Assembly (NCBI RefSeq): GCF_021991925.1
Contig: NZ_RXZI01000001.1
Coordinates: forward strand, 186,001-250,000
Length of the DNA: 64,000 nt
Source: Sutcliffiella horikoshii
GTDB taxonomy: Bacteria; Bacillota; Bacilli; Bacillales; Bacillaceae_I
Direction of reading: 5' to 3'
Shown in pieces: positions 1 through 8,457 of this stretch. Each line of letters starts with the position of its first letter. The first letter of the stretch is position 1. The notes below the pieces were generated by a model. The model did no database searches, was not told the DNA's origin, and saw only the letters and a list, made by a program, of their open reading frames with translations. The position numbers and the translations under genes were made by a program.

Positions 1-783
1 ATAGCTTTTCAAGTGAATGTGAATGGTACGAGAGAAGTGCTGAGATGGCTCAAAAGTGTTCCGGGTCTGAAACGCTTTATGTATTTCAGTACTGCCTATG
101 TAGCGGGGAAAAGGGATGGAAAGATCTTGGAGAGTGAACTTGTTCATAAGTACCCTTTCAAAAATCATTATGAAGAAACAAAATATTTGGCCGAGGTCTT
201 GGTAGAAAATGAAAAAATAAATCTACCTATTACCATCATCCGCCCCGGGATAGTCAAAGGGCACAGTCAAACAGGTGAAACCAGTAAATTTGACGGTCCC
301 TATCTGATGTTGAATTTCCTTCATTCCCTTCGCTTCTTACCTTTAATTCCACATTTAGGGAAGGGGGATGCAGAATTTAATGTGGTTCCAATCGATTATA
401 TAGTGAAAAGTACATGTTACCTTAGCCATTCCGAGACGGCGCAAGGTAGAACGCTCCACCTAACAAATCCTGAGCCTATAACGATAAGAGAGGCTTATAC
501 AGTTTTGATGGATAAATTCCTAAAAAAGGAACCAAAAGGGTCGATTCCGCTTCCTTTGGCAAAAACCTTTCTCCTTGTTCCAACGGCAAGAAAGTGGTTG
601 AAGGTGGAACGTGAAGCATTGGATTACTTTACTTGGAAAGGAAGTTTCGACTGCACGGAGGCCAGAACGATCTTAGAGGATGCTGGAATCATTTGTCCTC
701 CATTCCACTTAACTGCAGACACCATGGTGAAGTATTATAACGAGCATAGGAGCGACACAATGAAGCACATTCATATTTCCTAA
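1..783 (+). CDS. SDR-family NAD(P)-binding protein (5' end cut by window)
   Basis: The reading frame is open from base 1, so the gene begins upstream and about 260 C-terminal residues are visible. What remains fits an extended short-chain dehydrogenase/reductase of the thioester-reductase or epimerase type. There is a Ser-Thr-Ala-Tyr stretch (FSTAYVAG), then the Tyr-x-x-x-Lys catalytic pair in HYEETKYLAE, then the IRPGIVKG segment typical of the family. The glycine-rich Rossmann motif must lie upstream of the window. The substrate cannot be read from this part. A hairpin terminator follows directly, so it looks like the last gene of its transcript. Confidence 0.75.
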   Translation: MAFQVNVNGTREVLRWLKSVPGLKRFMYFSTAYVAGKRDGKILESELVHKYPFKNHYEETKYLAEVLVENEKINLPITIIRPGIVKGHSQTGETSKFDGPYLMLNFLHSLRFLPLIPHLGKGDAEFNVVPIDYIVKSTCYLSHSETAQGRTLHLTNPEPITIREAYTVLMDKFLKKEPKGSIPLPLAKTFLLVPTARKWLKVEREALDYFTWKGSFDCTEARTILEDAGIICPPFHLTADTMVKYYNEHRSDTMKHIHIS

Positions 784-785
784 AG

Positions 786-812
786 AGAAGCCAATTATGG
801 CTTCTTATTCAA
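786..812 (+). terminator. Rho-independent terminator after SDR gene
   Basis: AGAAGCCA and TGGCTTCT form an 8-bp stem with a 4-base loop, followed by a modestly T-rich tail. It lies just past the stop codon. Confidence 0.6.
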
Positions 813-1264
813 TTTATCTAATAATTAATAACTGAACAAAAGAACTAGATGAGCATTTTTATTAGGTATTTCGAAGTATTATAAAATTATTTTTTGACTC
901 TCCCCCGAAAAAATTGAAACATTCACGTAACATTTAAGTGACTAGGCGGTGATATTTAGCCCCAAAAGCAAAGGAGGTAGAAGATAAAGCAATAAAATCA
1001 ATACAGTTTATATATTTAAGAGTAATTTGAAATGGAAAACAACAACCTCTGAATTTTTTTGCAATGGAATCATATTACTTATTTTACCTTTATATTACAT
1101 CAAGAGAGTTCTTAACAGGTTTTTACATTGACATTTTATAGATAAAAGTACACCTTTATATATAGGACAGGTGACTTTTTCTATAAATGAAAAAGCCTCC
1201 TTCTTAATACATGCTTATAAATTTTAACTTAAAAAAAACGACATTTATATAAGCAGGGGGAGAG
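813..1264 (+). other. Leader region upstream of sigI
   Basis: About 450 AT-rich bases without a credible gene. A CCCCC run at 902-906 and CGTA at 926-929 loosely recall the -35 and -10 elements described for sigma-I promoters, but the spacing was not verified. An AAAGGAGG at about 970 is followed by no start codon. A TTGACA at 1128-1133 has only poorly spaced TATA-like sequence downstream. None of these is a firm promoter call. Confidence 0.35.
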
Positions 1265-2047
1265 GTGAAGCCAGTGCTGAGCCTACTTTTTAAAATTGGC
1301 AAACGACGCACAAAGACTCTTGAAGATGAAGTGCTGGAAATACAAGCTGGCAACATTCAACTACAAAATAATCTTATTGATAAATATAAACCTTTTATCG
1401 CAAAGTCAGTGTCATCCGTGTGCAAAAGGTATATAAGTGAAACGGATGACGAATTTAGTATCGGTTTAATCGCTTTCAATGAAGCTATAGAGAAATACTC
1501 AAAAGATAAAGGGAGCTCTTTGATTTCATTTGCAGACCTGATCATCAAAAGAAGAGTCATTGACTATATAAGAAAAGAAAGCAAAAATGCTACCGTTACG
1601 ATGTCTGAGCAGGAAGTGGAACAGGATGACTATGCGTCCAACAAAATAGAAGCGACGTTGTCCGTTGAGGAGTTCAACAAACAGATTGACCAAGAGCATC
1701 GAAGAGAAGAGATAAACTATTATCAAACGGTGCTAAAGGAATTCGGCTTGAGTTTTGCCGATCTTCTGGAATGCTCTCCTAAACATGCTGATGCCAGACA
1801 GAATGCCATTGAGGTTGCGAAAACACTTGTTCAGAATCAGGAACTGAAGGCACATCTATTTGAGAAGAAGATGTTGCCAATGAAACAGTTGGAAGACCTG
1901 GTAGATGTGAGCAGGAAAACAATAGAACGCAACCGGAAATACATCATTGCCGTTTCCATTATATTATCGGGGGATTATATATATTTGAAAGATTATTTAA
2001 AAGGGGCGATTACGAGTGAAAAAAGGGATTGTGCTCGAAGTTCATGA
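1265..2047 (+). CDS. sigI: RNA polymerase sigma factor SigI
   Basis: A 260-residue sigma-70-family protein closely resembling Bacillus SigI, the heat- and cell-envelope-related sigma factor. Its start MKPVLSLLFKIG and the stretch SSVCKRYI...DDEFSIGLIAFNEAIEKYS match the family N-terminus as I remember it. Region 2 lies at about residues 30-105 and a helix-turn-helix near residues 195-225 (LEDLVDVSRKTIERNRKYI) would contact the -35 element. The GTG at 1265 is chosen because the family begins with this peptide; a second GTG nine bases later has a similar ribosome site. The 3' end overlaps the next gene by 32 bases, the usual arrangement with its anti-sigma factor. Confidence 0.93.
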   Translation: MKPVLSLLFKIGKRRTKTLEDEVLEIQAGNIQLQNNLIDKYKPFIAKSVSSVCKRYISETDDEFSIGLIAFNEAIEKYSKDKGSSLISFADLIIKRRVIDYIRKESKNATVTMSEQEVEQDDYASNKIEATLSVEEFNKQIDQEHRREEINYYQTVLKEFGLSFADLLECSPKHADARQNAIEVAKTLVQNQELKAHLFEKKMLPMKQLEDLVDVSRKTIERNRKYIIAVSIILSGDYIYLKDYLKGAITSEKRDCARSS

Positions 2048-3182
2048 TGAACATGTCACCATTCTGACCCCTGAGGGCGAATTTTTAAAGTCACGAAAAC
2101 AAAAGGGGCAAGTAGATTTAGGGGAAGAAATCGTTTTTTTTCCTTTACATAGGGCAGAGAAGGAAAGAAAAGGGAAATTAAGTTCCATTTTTCGTGCGAA
2201 ATGGGCTGTCATCAGTGTATTGACAGCCATCATTCTGGCATTCTCTCTTTATCCTAAGTATGCAAGTAACCAAGTATATGCGTACGTTTCCGTTGACGTA
2301 AACCCAAGTGTTGAATTAGGGGTAAACAAAGACATGAAGGTAATCTCCATAGAGGCCTACAATGAGGAAGGCAAGGATATTATCAAGCAACTGGTGGAAT
2401 GGGAGAATAGGGACCTTACAAATGTTTCTTCCCAAATGTTTGATATCTTCCGCGAAAAAGGGTACCTTACCGAAAACAGCGAGGTGCTGATCGCATCTGT
2501 TTTGACCCATGAAAAGAATGAAGGATGGAATTCATTGATGCAGTCTAAAATAACGTCCATCTCTGAGAAAATTCAACAGGATAAGGTCAGTATCACTACA
2601 CTGGAAACCACCACACAGGAACGATCGAATGCTATAAAAGAAGGGTTGTCCCCTGGAAAATACATTCAGAAGGAACAAAAAACGGATCTTGTGGATAGTG
2701 AGGATACCTCCCAAACGGAAATAGCACCTACCACACCAATGAACCATAAACCGCACAATATTAAGCAGGTCAATTCGAAAGACAACTTTGTAGATGAGCT
2801 TCAGGTTGAGAAAAATAAGAGCAAAGAGGCAAAAGAATTAAAAGAACTGCGTAAAGAAGAGCGAAAAGAACTTAAAGAGCACCGAAAGCAAGAGCAAAAG
2901 GAAAAAAGAGAGCAACAGAAGCAAGAACATAAAGAATCAAAAGAGCATCAGAAAAAAGAGAAGAAAGAGCAACCCAACCAGCGGAAACAAGATATGAAAG
3001 GCTTTGAAAAGCATCAGAATTCAAATGATAAAAAAGGTCATAATGGTGATAAAGGGGAAAGAAAGAATGAGCCTCAAAAAGGCCACCATGCAAAAGAGAA
3101 GAAGAATGATGCTCGGGGAGATTCAAACGGTAATAACAAGCGGGATGAAAAGAAGAACGAAAATAAAAGAGGCAACAACTAA
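2016..3182 (+). CDS. rsgI: Anti-sigma-I factor RsgI
   Basis: A 388-residue membrane anti-sigma factor. The cytoplasmic RsgI N-terminal domain (residues 1-60, starting MKKGIVLEVHDEHVTILTPE) binds SigI. One membrane helix follows at about 62-80. The extracellular part opens with the conserved YVSVDVNPSVELGVN segment; the Asn96-Pro97 bond lies at the position where RsgI family proteins self-cleave. From about residue 255 to the end the protein is almost pure Lys/Glu/Gln/His/Asn, a long charged tail outside the membrane. It starts with GTG inside sigI, so translation of the two is probably coupled. The charged tail is unlike the carbohydrate-binding modules of clostridial RsgI proteins. Confidence 0.92.
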   Translation: MKKGIVLEVHDEHVTILTPEGEFLKSRKQKGQVDLGEEIVFFPLHRAEKERKGKLSSIFRAKWAVISVLTAIILAFSLYPKYASNQVYAYVSVDVNPSVELGVNKDMKVISIEAYNEEGKDIIKQLVEWENRDLTNVSSQMFDIFREKGYLTENSEVLIASVLTHEKNEGWNSLMQSKITSISEKIQQDKVSITTLETTTQERSNAIKEGLSPGKYIQKEQKTDLVDSEDTSQTEIAPTTPMNHKPHNIKQVNSKDNFVDELQVEKNKSKEAKELKELRKEERKELKEHRKQEQKEKREQQKQEHKESKEHQKKEKKEQPNQRKQDMKGFEKHQNSNDKKGHNGDKGERKNEPQKGHHAKEKKNDARGDSNGNNKRDEKKNENKRGNN

Positions 3183-3232
3183 AATAAAGCAATTATTTAT
3201 TCATAACTTTTCAACAAGATCATACATACGAG

Positions 3233-3260
3233 GAACCCAGAGTTAAGATACTCTGGGTTC
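3233..3260. terminator. Hairpin between convergent rsgI and sspD
   Basis: An 11-bp perfect stem (GAACCCAGAGT / ACTCTGGGTTC) with a 6-base loop lies between two convergent genes. The T-tract is weak on both strands, so it may be a leaky terminator or only an mRNA-stabilising 3' end. Confidence 0.55.
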
Positions 3261-3277
3261 TATCCATTCATATTGAA

Positions 3278-3466
3278 TTATTTTCCGTGTAATTGAGATT
3301 GAGCCTGAGCTACTAGACGCTTTGTGATTTCTCCACCAACAGAACCATTGGAGCGTGCAACAGTATCAGAACCAAGGGATACTCCGAACTCTTGTGCAAT
3401 CTCATATTTGATTTGATCAAGAGCCTGCTCGATTCCAGGTACAAGCAATTTATTGCTACGTGCCAT
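3278..3466 (-). CDS. sspD: Alpha/beta-type small acid-soluble spore protein (SspD-like)
   Basis: A 62-residue DNA-binding SASP that coats and protects spore DNA. It contains the two conserved blocks: [17 protein letters not shown], which includes the germination protease cleavage region, and [16 protein letters not shown]. The start is the ATG at 3466 ([11 protein letters not shown]), because AAAGGAG lies eight bases upstream; an ATG nine bases earlier overlaps this ribosome site. The N-terminus and the position next to sigI-rsgI match SspD of B. subtilis. It should be made only in the forespore, consistent with the sigma-G-like promoter upstream. Confidence 0.95.
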   Translation of the reverse strand: MARSNKLLVPGIEQALDQIKYEIAQEFGVSLGSDTVARSNGSVGGEITKRLVAQAQSQLHGK

Positions 3467-3535
3467 TTCTATCACTCCTTTTCTAGTTCAGCTTTTAAAT
3501 AAGTTTCTTGAACCCTCTTATGAAAGCTGTAAAGT

Positions 3536-3564
3536 TAGTATGAGATTTTCTTTCTAATCCATAC
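3536..3564 (-). promoter_or_regulatory. Forespore (sigma-G type) promoter of sspD
   Basis: On the minus strand a -10 element CATACTA (3536-3542) is preceded, after 17 bases, by GTATG (3560-3564). These match the sigma-F/sigma-G pattern (G-C/T-ATA ... CAT-N-N-TA) and lie about 70 bases upstream of the sspD start. The family's known forespore expression supports the call. Confidence 0.65.
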
Positions 3565-3651
3565 TGGAAAGTATTAGACAAATACGTTAATATTAGTGGG
3601 GATTAATAAACCGGAGTATTTGAAACTTTATGGATATGTGAAAGGGCAATT

Positions 3652-5010
3652 ATGATTAAATTTAAAAATTCATTTAGCAAGAAAGTACATAATTTATCAC
3701 CAGCTCAGCTTATCGTCAGCTTCTATTTTATAGCTGTACTCGTGGCGGTTTCCTTATTGAGCTTGCCCATCGCTAGATTTGATGGTGTTGATTGGAGTTT
3801 TATTAACGCATTATTTACTGCTGTCAGCGCAGTAAGTGTAACAGGTTTAACGGTTGTCAACACTGCTGAAACCTTTACAGTTCCTGGCGTCTTTATCCTT
3901 GCGTTTGTGCTCCAATTCGGGGGAGTAGGCGTGATGGCAGTGGGCACCTTCATTTGGCTGCTCTTAGGTAGGAAAATCGGACTCCGCGAGAGAAGATTGA
4001 TGATGTTGGATCAAAATCAGTCTACACTTTCTGGGATCGTAAAGCTCATTAAACAGATTCTAGTTTTGATACTTACACTCGAATTACTTGGTGCACTCAT
4101 ATTGGGCACTTATTTTCTCTCCCATTACGATACATGGCAGGAAGCCTTCTTCCATGGCTTTTTTGCCTCTGTCAGTGCGACAACAAATGGAGGATTCGAT
4201 ATAACTGGTGAATCGCTAATACCTTTTGCGAATGATTACTTTGTGCAATTCATTGTGATGATATTGATTACAGCGGGAGCGATAGGATTTCCTGTGCTGG
4301 TCGAAGTGAAGCAATTTATCGTCCATAAAGGAGGACGGTTCCGCTTTTCTTTATTTACTAAAATTACAAGTATCACGTTTGCCTGCCTCATAACACTTGG
4401 AACTGTCGCCATTCTCATATTGGAGTTTAACTCCTACTTTAAAGGAATGACATGGCATGAGTCTCTTTTTTATGCGATGTTTCAATCCGTGACAACAAGA
4501 AGCGGGGGACTTGCAACAATGGATGTCAGCGAATTTACCATGCCGACATTGCTTGTGATGTGCGGACTCATGTTCATCGGGGCATCCCCGAGTTCCGTAG
4601 GTGGGGGGATCAGAACCACCACTTTTGCACTAAATATTCTTTTCCTTTTCCATTTTGCAAGAGGGAATAAGAATATTAAATTATTTGGCCGCGAAATCCA
4701 TGAGGAAGACATCATTAAATCGTTGGTCGTATTGTTATTGGCCATCCTCATTTGTTTTTCGTCCATTATCATTCTCAGTGTGACCGAGGAGTTTGAATTA
4801 ATACAGATTATTTTTGAAGTCTGTTCTGCATTCGGGACCACAGGGTTGTCTATGGGAATTACACCTGATCTATCGACCTTTGGGAAATTGATTATCATTT
4901 GCTTAATGTTTATCGGGAGAGTAGGGCTATTGACTTTCCTATTTATTCTTGAGAGCAAACAAAAGCCACCTAAATATCACTACCCTGTTGAGCGGGTTAT
5001 CATTGGTTAG
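3652..5010 (+). CDS. ktrD: Potassium channel subunit of the Ktr/Trk type (KtrD-like)
   Basis: A 452-residue integral membrane protein of the TrkH/KtrB superfamily, which moves K+ (often with Na+) into the cell. The four pore-loop repeats are visible: SVTGL at about 62-66, ATTNGG at about 176-181, TTRSGG at about 281-286 and FGTTGLS at about 394-400. There are eight or more membrane helices. The length equals B. subtilis KtrB/KtrD (about 445-450). No gating subunit (KtrA/KtrC, an RCK protein) is adjacent, as for ktrD in B. subtilis, and the position after sspD also favours KtrD over KtrB. Confidence 0.88.
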   Translation: MIKFKNSFSKKVHNLSPAQLIVSFYFIAVLVAVSLLSLPIARFDGVDWSFINALFTAVSAVSVTGLTVVNTAETFTVPGVFILAFVLQFGGVGVMAVGTFIWLLLGRKIGLRERRLMMLDQNQSTLSGIVKLIKQILVLILTLELLGALILGTYFLSHYDTWQEAFFHGFFASVSATTNGGFDITGESLIPFANDYFVQFIVMILITAGAIGFPVLVEVKQFIVHKGGRFRFSLFTKITSITFACLITLGTVAILILEFNSYFKGMTWHESLFYAMFQSVTTRSGGLATMDVSEFTMPTLLVMCGLMFIGASPSSVGGGIRTTTFALNILFLFHFARGNKNIKLFGREIHEEDIIKSLVVLLLAILICFSSIIILSVTEEFELIQIIFEVCSAFGTTGLSMGITPDLSTFGKLIIICLMFIGRVGLLTFLFILESKQKPPKYHYPVERVIIG

Positions 5011-5139
5011 TAAATCTATATACGTCATAAAGGAGAGACTCGAGGGTCTCTCTTTTATTTTCAATAAAATTAAAAGAATTTATAAGAAACATATTGCAAT
5101 CGCTTCCAAACTCATGTTAATCTTCTTGTAAGAAGTTTT

Positions 5140-5153
5140 CCGAAACGTTTTGG
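5140..5153 (+). promoter_or_regulatory. LacI-type operator at the repressor gene
   Basis: CCGAAACGTTTTGG is a near-palindrome centred on CG, the LacI/CcpA-family half-site pattern. It abuts the ribosome site of the repressor gene, which suggests autoregulation. Two further copies occur ahead of the glucosidase gene. Confidence 0.65.
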
Positions 5154-5162
5154 GAGGGTGCC

Positions 5163-6164
5163 ATGACAACGATAAAAGATATAGCAAGAGTGGCTGGTGT
5201 TTCTGTCACAACCGTTTCAAGAGCACTAAATGGTTATTCTGATGTTAATCAAAAAACGAAGAAAAGAATTGAAGAAGTAGCAAAGGAATTGAATTACAGT
5301 CCCAACACGGTTGCCAGAAGCCTTGTGATGAAAAAGTCCAAAACGATAGGACTCCTTGTATCTGATATGAACAGGGAAGGCGTTAAAGATAATTTCACTT
5401 TCGAGGTTCTATGTGGAATCAATGAAGCCTCAGCGAATTCAGACTATGACTTGGTACTTTTCAGCACAACATCCACAAAGCAGAGTCAAAAGACATACAC
5501 CCAGCTTTGTAGGGAAAGACGGGTGGATGGGGTTATTTTACAAGGAATCAAGACGAATGATCCTTATTTGCAAGAGGTAGTGGAGAGCGATATCCCTTGT
5601 GTGCTAGTAGATATTCCAAAGGAGTCTGATACTGTCGGCTATGTTACCACAGATAATGTGGAAGGTGCCAAGAAAGCTGTGGCCCACTTGATAGAACGAG
5701 GACATACCAATATTGCCATGATAAACGGACATGAGAAAGCGGATGTAAGCATGAGGCGATTGCAAGGATATCTTGAAGCTATCAATGAGCAGGATCTGCC
5801 ATTCCGACATGATTGGGTAAGAAATGGTGATTTCAAAGAAAAAGTGGCGGAAGAAGTGGCAATGGAGCTTTTAGCTGACAATCCAGAAATTACAGCCGTT
5901 TTCTGTGCGAGTGACCTGATGGCATTAGGTGTTCTGCGAGCAGTGAAGGCAATCGGAAAAAAAGTACCTGAAGATATTGCAGTGATAGGATATGATGACA
6001 TTACGCTGGCATCTTATTCTAATCCAAGCTTGTCGACTATTCGTCAGGATAAATTTAATCTAGGGCATGAAGCGGCGATTCTTCTGATTGATATGTTGGA
6101 AGGAAAAGAAAAATCACACGCACGAATTATTGACACAAAACTCATCATAAGAGAGTCAACATAA
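5163..6164 (+). CDS. LacI-family transcriptional regulator of the adjacent sugar operon
   Basis: A 333-residue LacI/GalR repressor. The N-terminal helix-turn-helix (TIKDIARVAGVSVTTVSRAL) and hinge helix (YSPNTVARSL) are complete, and residues about 60-330 form the periplasmic-binding-protein-like sensor domain. It is transcribed in the same direction as the glucosidase and transporter genes that follow after 145 bases, and palindromes of the same sequence stand before it and before that operon. The likely job is therefore substrate-dependent control of both; the ligand, probably an oligosaccharide, is inferred. A small terminator separates it from the operon, so the operon has its own promoter. 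Confidence 0.88.
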   Translation: MTTIKDIARVAGVSVTTVSRALNGYSDVNQKTKKRIEEVAKELNYSPNTVARSLVMKKSKTIGLLVSDMNREGVKDNFTFEVLCGINEASANSDYDLVLFSTTSTKQSQKTYTQLCRERRVDGVILQGIKTNDPYLQEVVESDIPCVLVDIPKESDTVGYVTTDNVEGAKKAVAHLIERGHTNIAMINGHEKADVSMRRLQGYLEAINEQDLPFRHDWVRNGDFKEKVAEEVAMELLADNPEITAVFCASDLMALGVLRAVKAIGKKVPEDIAVIGYDDITLASYSNPSLSTIRQDKFNLGHEAAILLIDMLEGKEKSHARIIDTKLIIREST

Positions 6165-6169
6165 ATAAG

Positions 6170-6190
6170 GCACTATACGAGTGCTTTTTT
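6170..6190 (+). terminator. Terminator after the LacI-family gene
   Basis: GCACT / AGTGC stem with a 5-base loop followed by six T, six bases after the stop codon. The short stem suggests partial termination. Confidence 0.7.
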
Positions 6191-6200
6191 ACAACCAGAA

Positions 6201-6220
6201 TTTCCGAAACGTTTTGGAAA
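6201..6220 (+). promoter_or_regulatory. LacI-type operator 1 of the glucosidase operon
   Basis: TTTCCGAAACGTTTTGGAAA, palindromic except for one symmetric pair. It has the same core as the sites at 5140 and 6269. Confidence 0.7.
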
Positions 6221-6268
6221 GTGAAGAACTTGCAAATCATTTAGTTGGTTTAGAAGTTTAGTGAAAAA

Positions 6269-6282
6269 CCAAAACGTTTCGG
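6269..6282 (+). promoter_or_regulatory. LacI-type operator 2 of the glucosidase operon
   Basis: CCAAAACGTTTCGG is the reverse complement of the operator at 5140. It lies about 65 bases from operator 1 (centre to centre), close to six helical turns, so two repressor dimers could cooperate or loop. It stands just ahead of the ribosome site TAGGAGG of the glucosidase gene. A CcpA site cannot be excluded, since cre elements share the core. Confidence 0.65.
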
Positions 6283-6309
6283 GTACATTATAGCCTAGGA
6301 GGTACAACG

Positions 6310-8412
6310 ATGGATTATAGAGTGATAAAAGAAAATGATTTGTTTCTTCTTACAGATAAGAATGGGAATATCCCAGAAAATCACCCATACGGCTTGGGGT
6401 TATATACAAAGGATACCCGGTTCTTAAGCAAACTGGATGTAAAGATCAATGGAGAGGAGCCTATTCTACTGCACTCAGATGCAGCAGATAACTATATGGC
6501 GACAATTCTCATGACAAACCCTCATATGGAAAGAGACGGAGAGCTTATTTTATGGAGGGAGTCAGTGGAAATCAAGCGTACCCGCTTCATCTACAATGAC
6601 GTTTTCTATGAAACGATGACAGTTAAGAACTATTTCCCTAAAAATGTAAGTTTTGATTTAAGCGTACACTTGGATGTGGATTTTGCGGATATGTTTATTG
6701 TCCGTGGTTTTCAGAATGGTGATATAGGGAAAAGAACCGGCCAGACAGCGGAAGAAAAGTCGTTGACGTTCCATTACGAAGGAGCAGATAATCTTTCACG
6801 TCGGACTTACATTGAATGGGACAAGGAAGCAAAATCAACAGATCCAGAATCAGGTGCTCTTCAATTCCATTTCGAGTTGAAGCACGAAGAAGAGCAGACA
6901 ATCACGTTAAAGGTGCAACCACAACATGGAGAGCAAGTGGAAGATAGTATCCTATCCGCACCTGAGGCTTTGGAGAAATTAAAGAAGTCCTATAATGGCT
7001 GGAATACAGATATCACAAAGGTGAACACAGATTGTCTCCCGTTACAACGTTTGGTGGACAGAGGGTTGGGGGACTTACGCGTGTTATTGACCGATCTTGG
7101 ATACGGGAAGTTCCCGGTTGCAGGGTTGCCTTGGTTTGGTGTTCCTTTTGGAAGAGATAGTCTGATTGCCGCTCTTCAGATGTTAGCGTTCCAACCGGAA
7201 GTGGCCAAAGGAACCCTTTACACTATGGCTAGTAAACAGGGGACAAAAGTAGATCCTTGGCGGGATGAACAGCCAGGTAAAATTATGCACGAGATTCGCT
7301 TTGGGGAACTAGCGACTACCGAGCAAATTCCCTTCACACCATATTATGGAACAATCGATGCCACTCCACTATTCTTAATTCTTTTGACAGAGTATGTTAA
7401 ATGGACCGGAGACCTTCAAGTGGTAAAGGATCTGGAAACAAACATCGAAGCTGCATTAATCTGGATAGACCAGTATGGGGATAGAGATGGAGATTTGTTT
7501 GTGGAATACCACCAGGAAGCGAGTAAAGGGATTGCCAATCAAGGGTGGAAGGACTCAGGAGATTCCATCGTCCATCGCAATGGAGATTATGCCACCACCC
7601 CAATTGCCCTTTCCGAAGTTCAAGGGTATGTTTTCCAAGCGAAAATGGGCTTGGCTTCAATCTATGACAAGCTTGGCAAAACAGATAAGGCGGAAGCATT
7701 AAAAGAACAAAGTCAAAAGCTTAAGTTTAAATTTGATGAAGAGTTCTGGATGGAAGACGTCAATTATTATGCGATTGCCTTAGACCGTGATAAGCAGCAG
7801 GTAGGAACCATAACATCCAATCCCGGACATGTACTATTCTCGGAGATGTTGGATGAGGAGAAAGCGAAAGCGGTCATCGAAACCCTTATCTCCCCTAAAA
7901 TGTTCTCAGGATTTGGCATCCGTACGATGGGAACTGGGGAAGCGGGTTATAATCCGATGAGTTATCATGACGGAAGTATCTGGCCACATGACAACAGTAT
8001 GGTATTGCTTGGAATGTCAAAAATCAAAGAGCAAGAATCTGCAAATGTCGTCATTGAAGGGCTTATTGAAGCAGCAGACCACTTCGAGTATGATCGCTTG
8101 CCGGAGCTGTTTTGTGGGTACGACCGTTCAGTAGGAAAAGCGGTCAAATATCCCGTTGCATGTTCACCGCAGGCTTGGGCCGCGGGGACACCACTTGTAA
8201 TGGTACAAACAATTTTAGGTCTTTTCCCAGATGCATTGGAAGAGAAAATAGTATTGTCACCGGTATTTCCAAATGGGATGGATTTATTGGAAGTGGAGAA
8301 AGTTAAAATCGGTAAAGGCCATTTATCTATTACTGCTGTAAGAAACTCGAATGGAAATGTGGAGGTTACCATCAAGGAAAACACTACTGGTTATGAAGTG
8401 GTGCAAAATTAG
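6310..8412 (+). CDS. Amylo-alpha-1,6-glucosidase / glycogen-debranching-type glycoside hydrolase
   Basis: A 700-residue protein with no signal peptide, so cytoplasmic. The N-terminal beta-sandwich domain (about residues 5-200, beginning DYRVIKENDLFLLTDKNG and containing YTKDTRFLSKLD) is typical of bacterial debranching-enzyme N-domains. The C-terminal (alpha/alpha)6-barrel (about 260-690) has the conserved PWFGVPFGRDSL, WKDSGD and SYHDGSIWPHDN segments. It probably removes alpha-linked glucose from imported branched oligosaccharides. It is the first gene of the operon ahead of the sugar ABC transporter and has two operators upstream. The exact substrate cannot be read from sequence. Confidence 0.85.
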   Translation: MDYRVIKENDLFLLTDKNGNIPENHPYGLGLYTKDTRFLSKLDVKINGEEPILLHSDAADNYMATILMTNPHMERDGELILWRESVEIKRTRFIYNDVFYETMTVKNYFPKNVSFDLSVHLDVDFADMFIVRGFQNGDIGKRTGQTAEEKSLTFHYEGADNLSRRTYIEWDKEAKSTDPESGALQFHFELKHEEEQTITLKVQPQHGEQVEDSILSAPEALEKLKKSYNGWNTDITKVNTDCLPLQRLVDRGLGDLRVLLTDLGYGKFPVAGLPWFGVPFGRDSLIAALQMLAFQPEVAKGTLYTMASKQGTKVDPWRDEQPGKIMHEIRFGELATTEQIPFTPYYGTIDATPLFLILLTEYVKWTGDLQVVKDLETNIEAALIWIDQYGDRDGDLFVEYHQEASKGIANQGWKDSGDSIVHRNGDYATTPIALSEVQGYVFQAKMGLASIYDKLGKTDKAEALKEQSQKLKFKFDEEFWMEDVNYYAIALDRDKQQVGTITSNPGHVLFSEMLDEEKAKAVIETLISPKMFSGFGIRTMGTGEAGYNPMSYHDGSIWPHDNSMVLLGMSKIKEQESANVVIEGLIEAADHFEYDRLPELFCGYDRSVGKAVKYPVACSPQAWAAGTPLVMVQTILGLFPDALEEKIVLSPVFPNGMDLLEVEKVKIGKGHLSITAVRNSNGNVEVTIKENTTGYEVVQN

Positions 8413-8457
8413 TTTTTCCCACTATTAAAATAAAGTAAGAGGAAGAGGGGTATTAAG

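Noticed and set aside
1128-1164. Sigma-A promoter for sigI (TTGACA followed by TATA-rich sequence)
   Set aside because: The nearest -10-like hexamers are 21-23 bases away, too far for a normal spacer.
2872-3246. Extra genes overlapping the 3' part of rsgI on both strands
   Set aside because: They are by-products of the repetitive AAA/GAA codon tract; none has a ribosome site or plausible composition.
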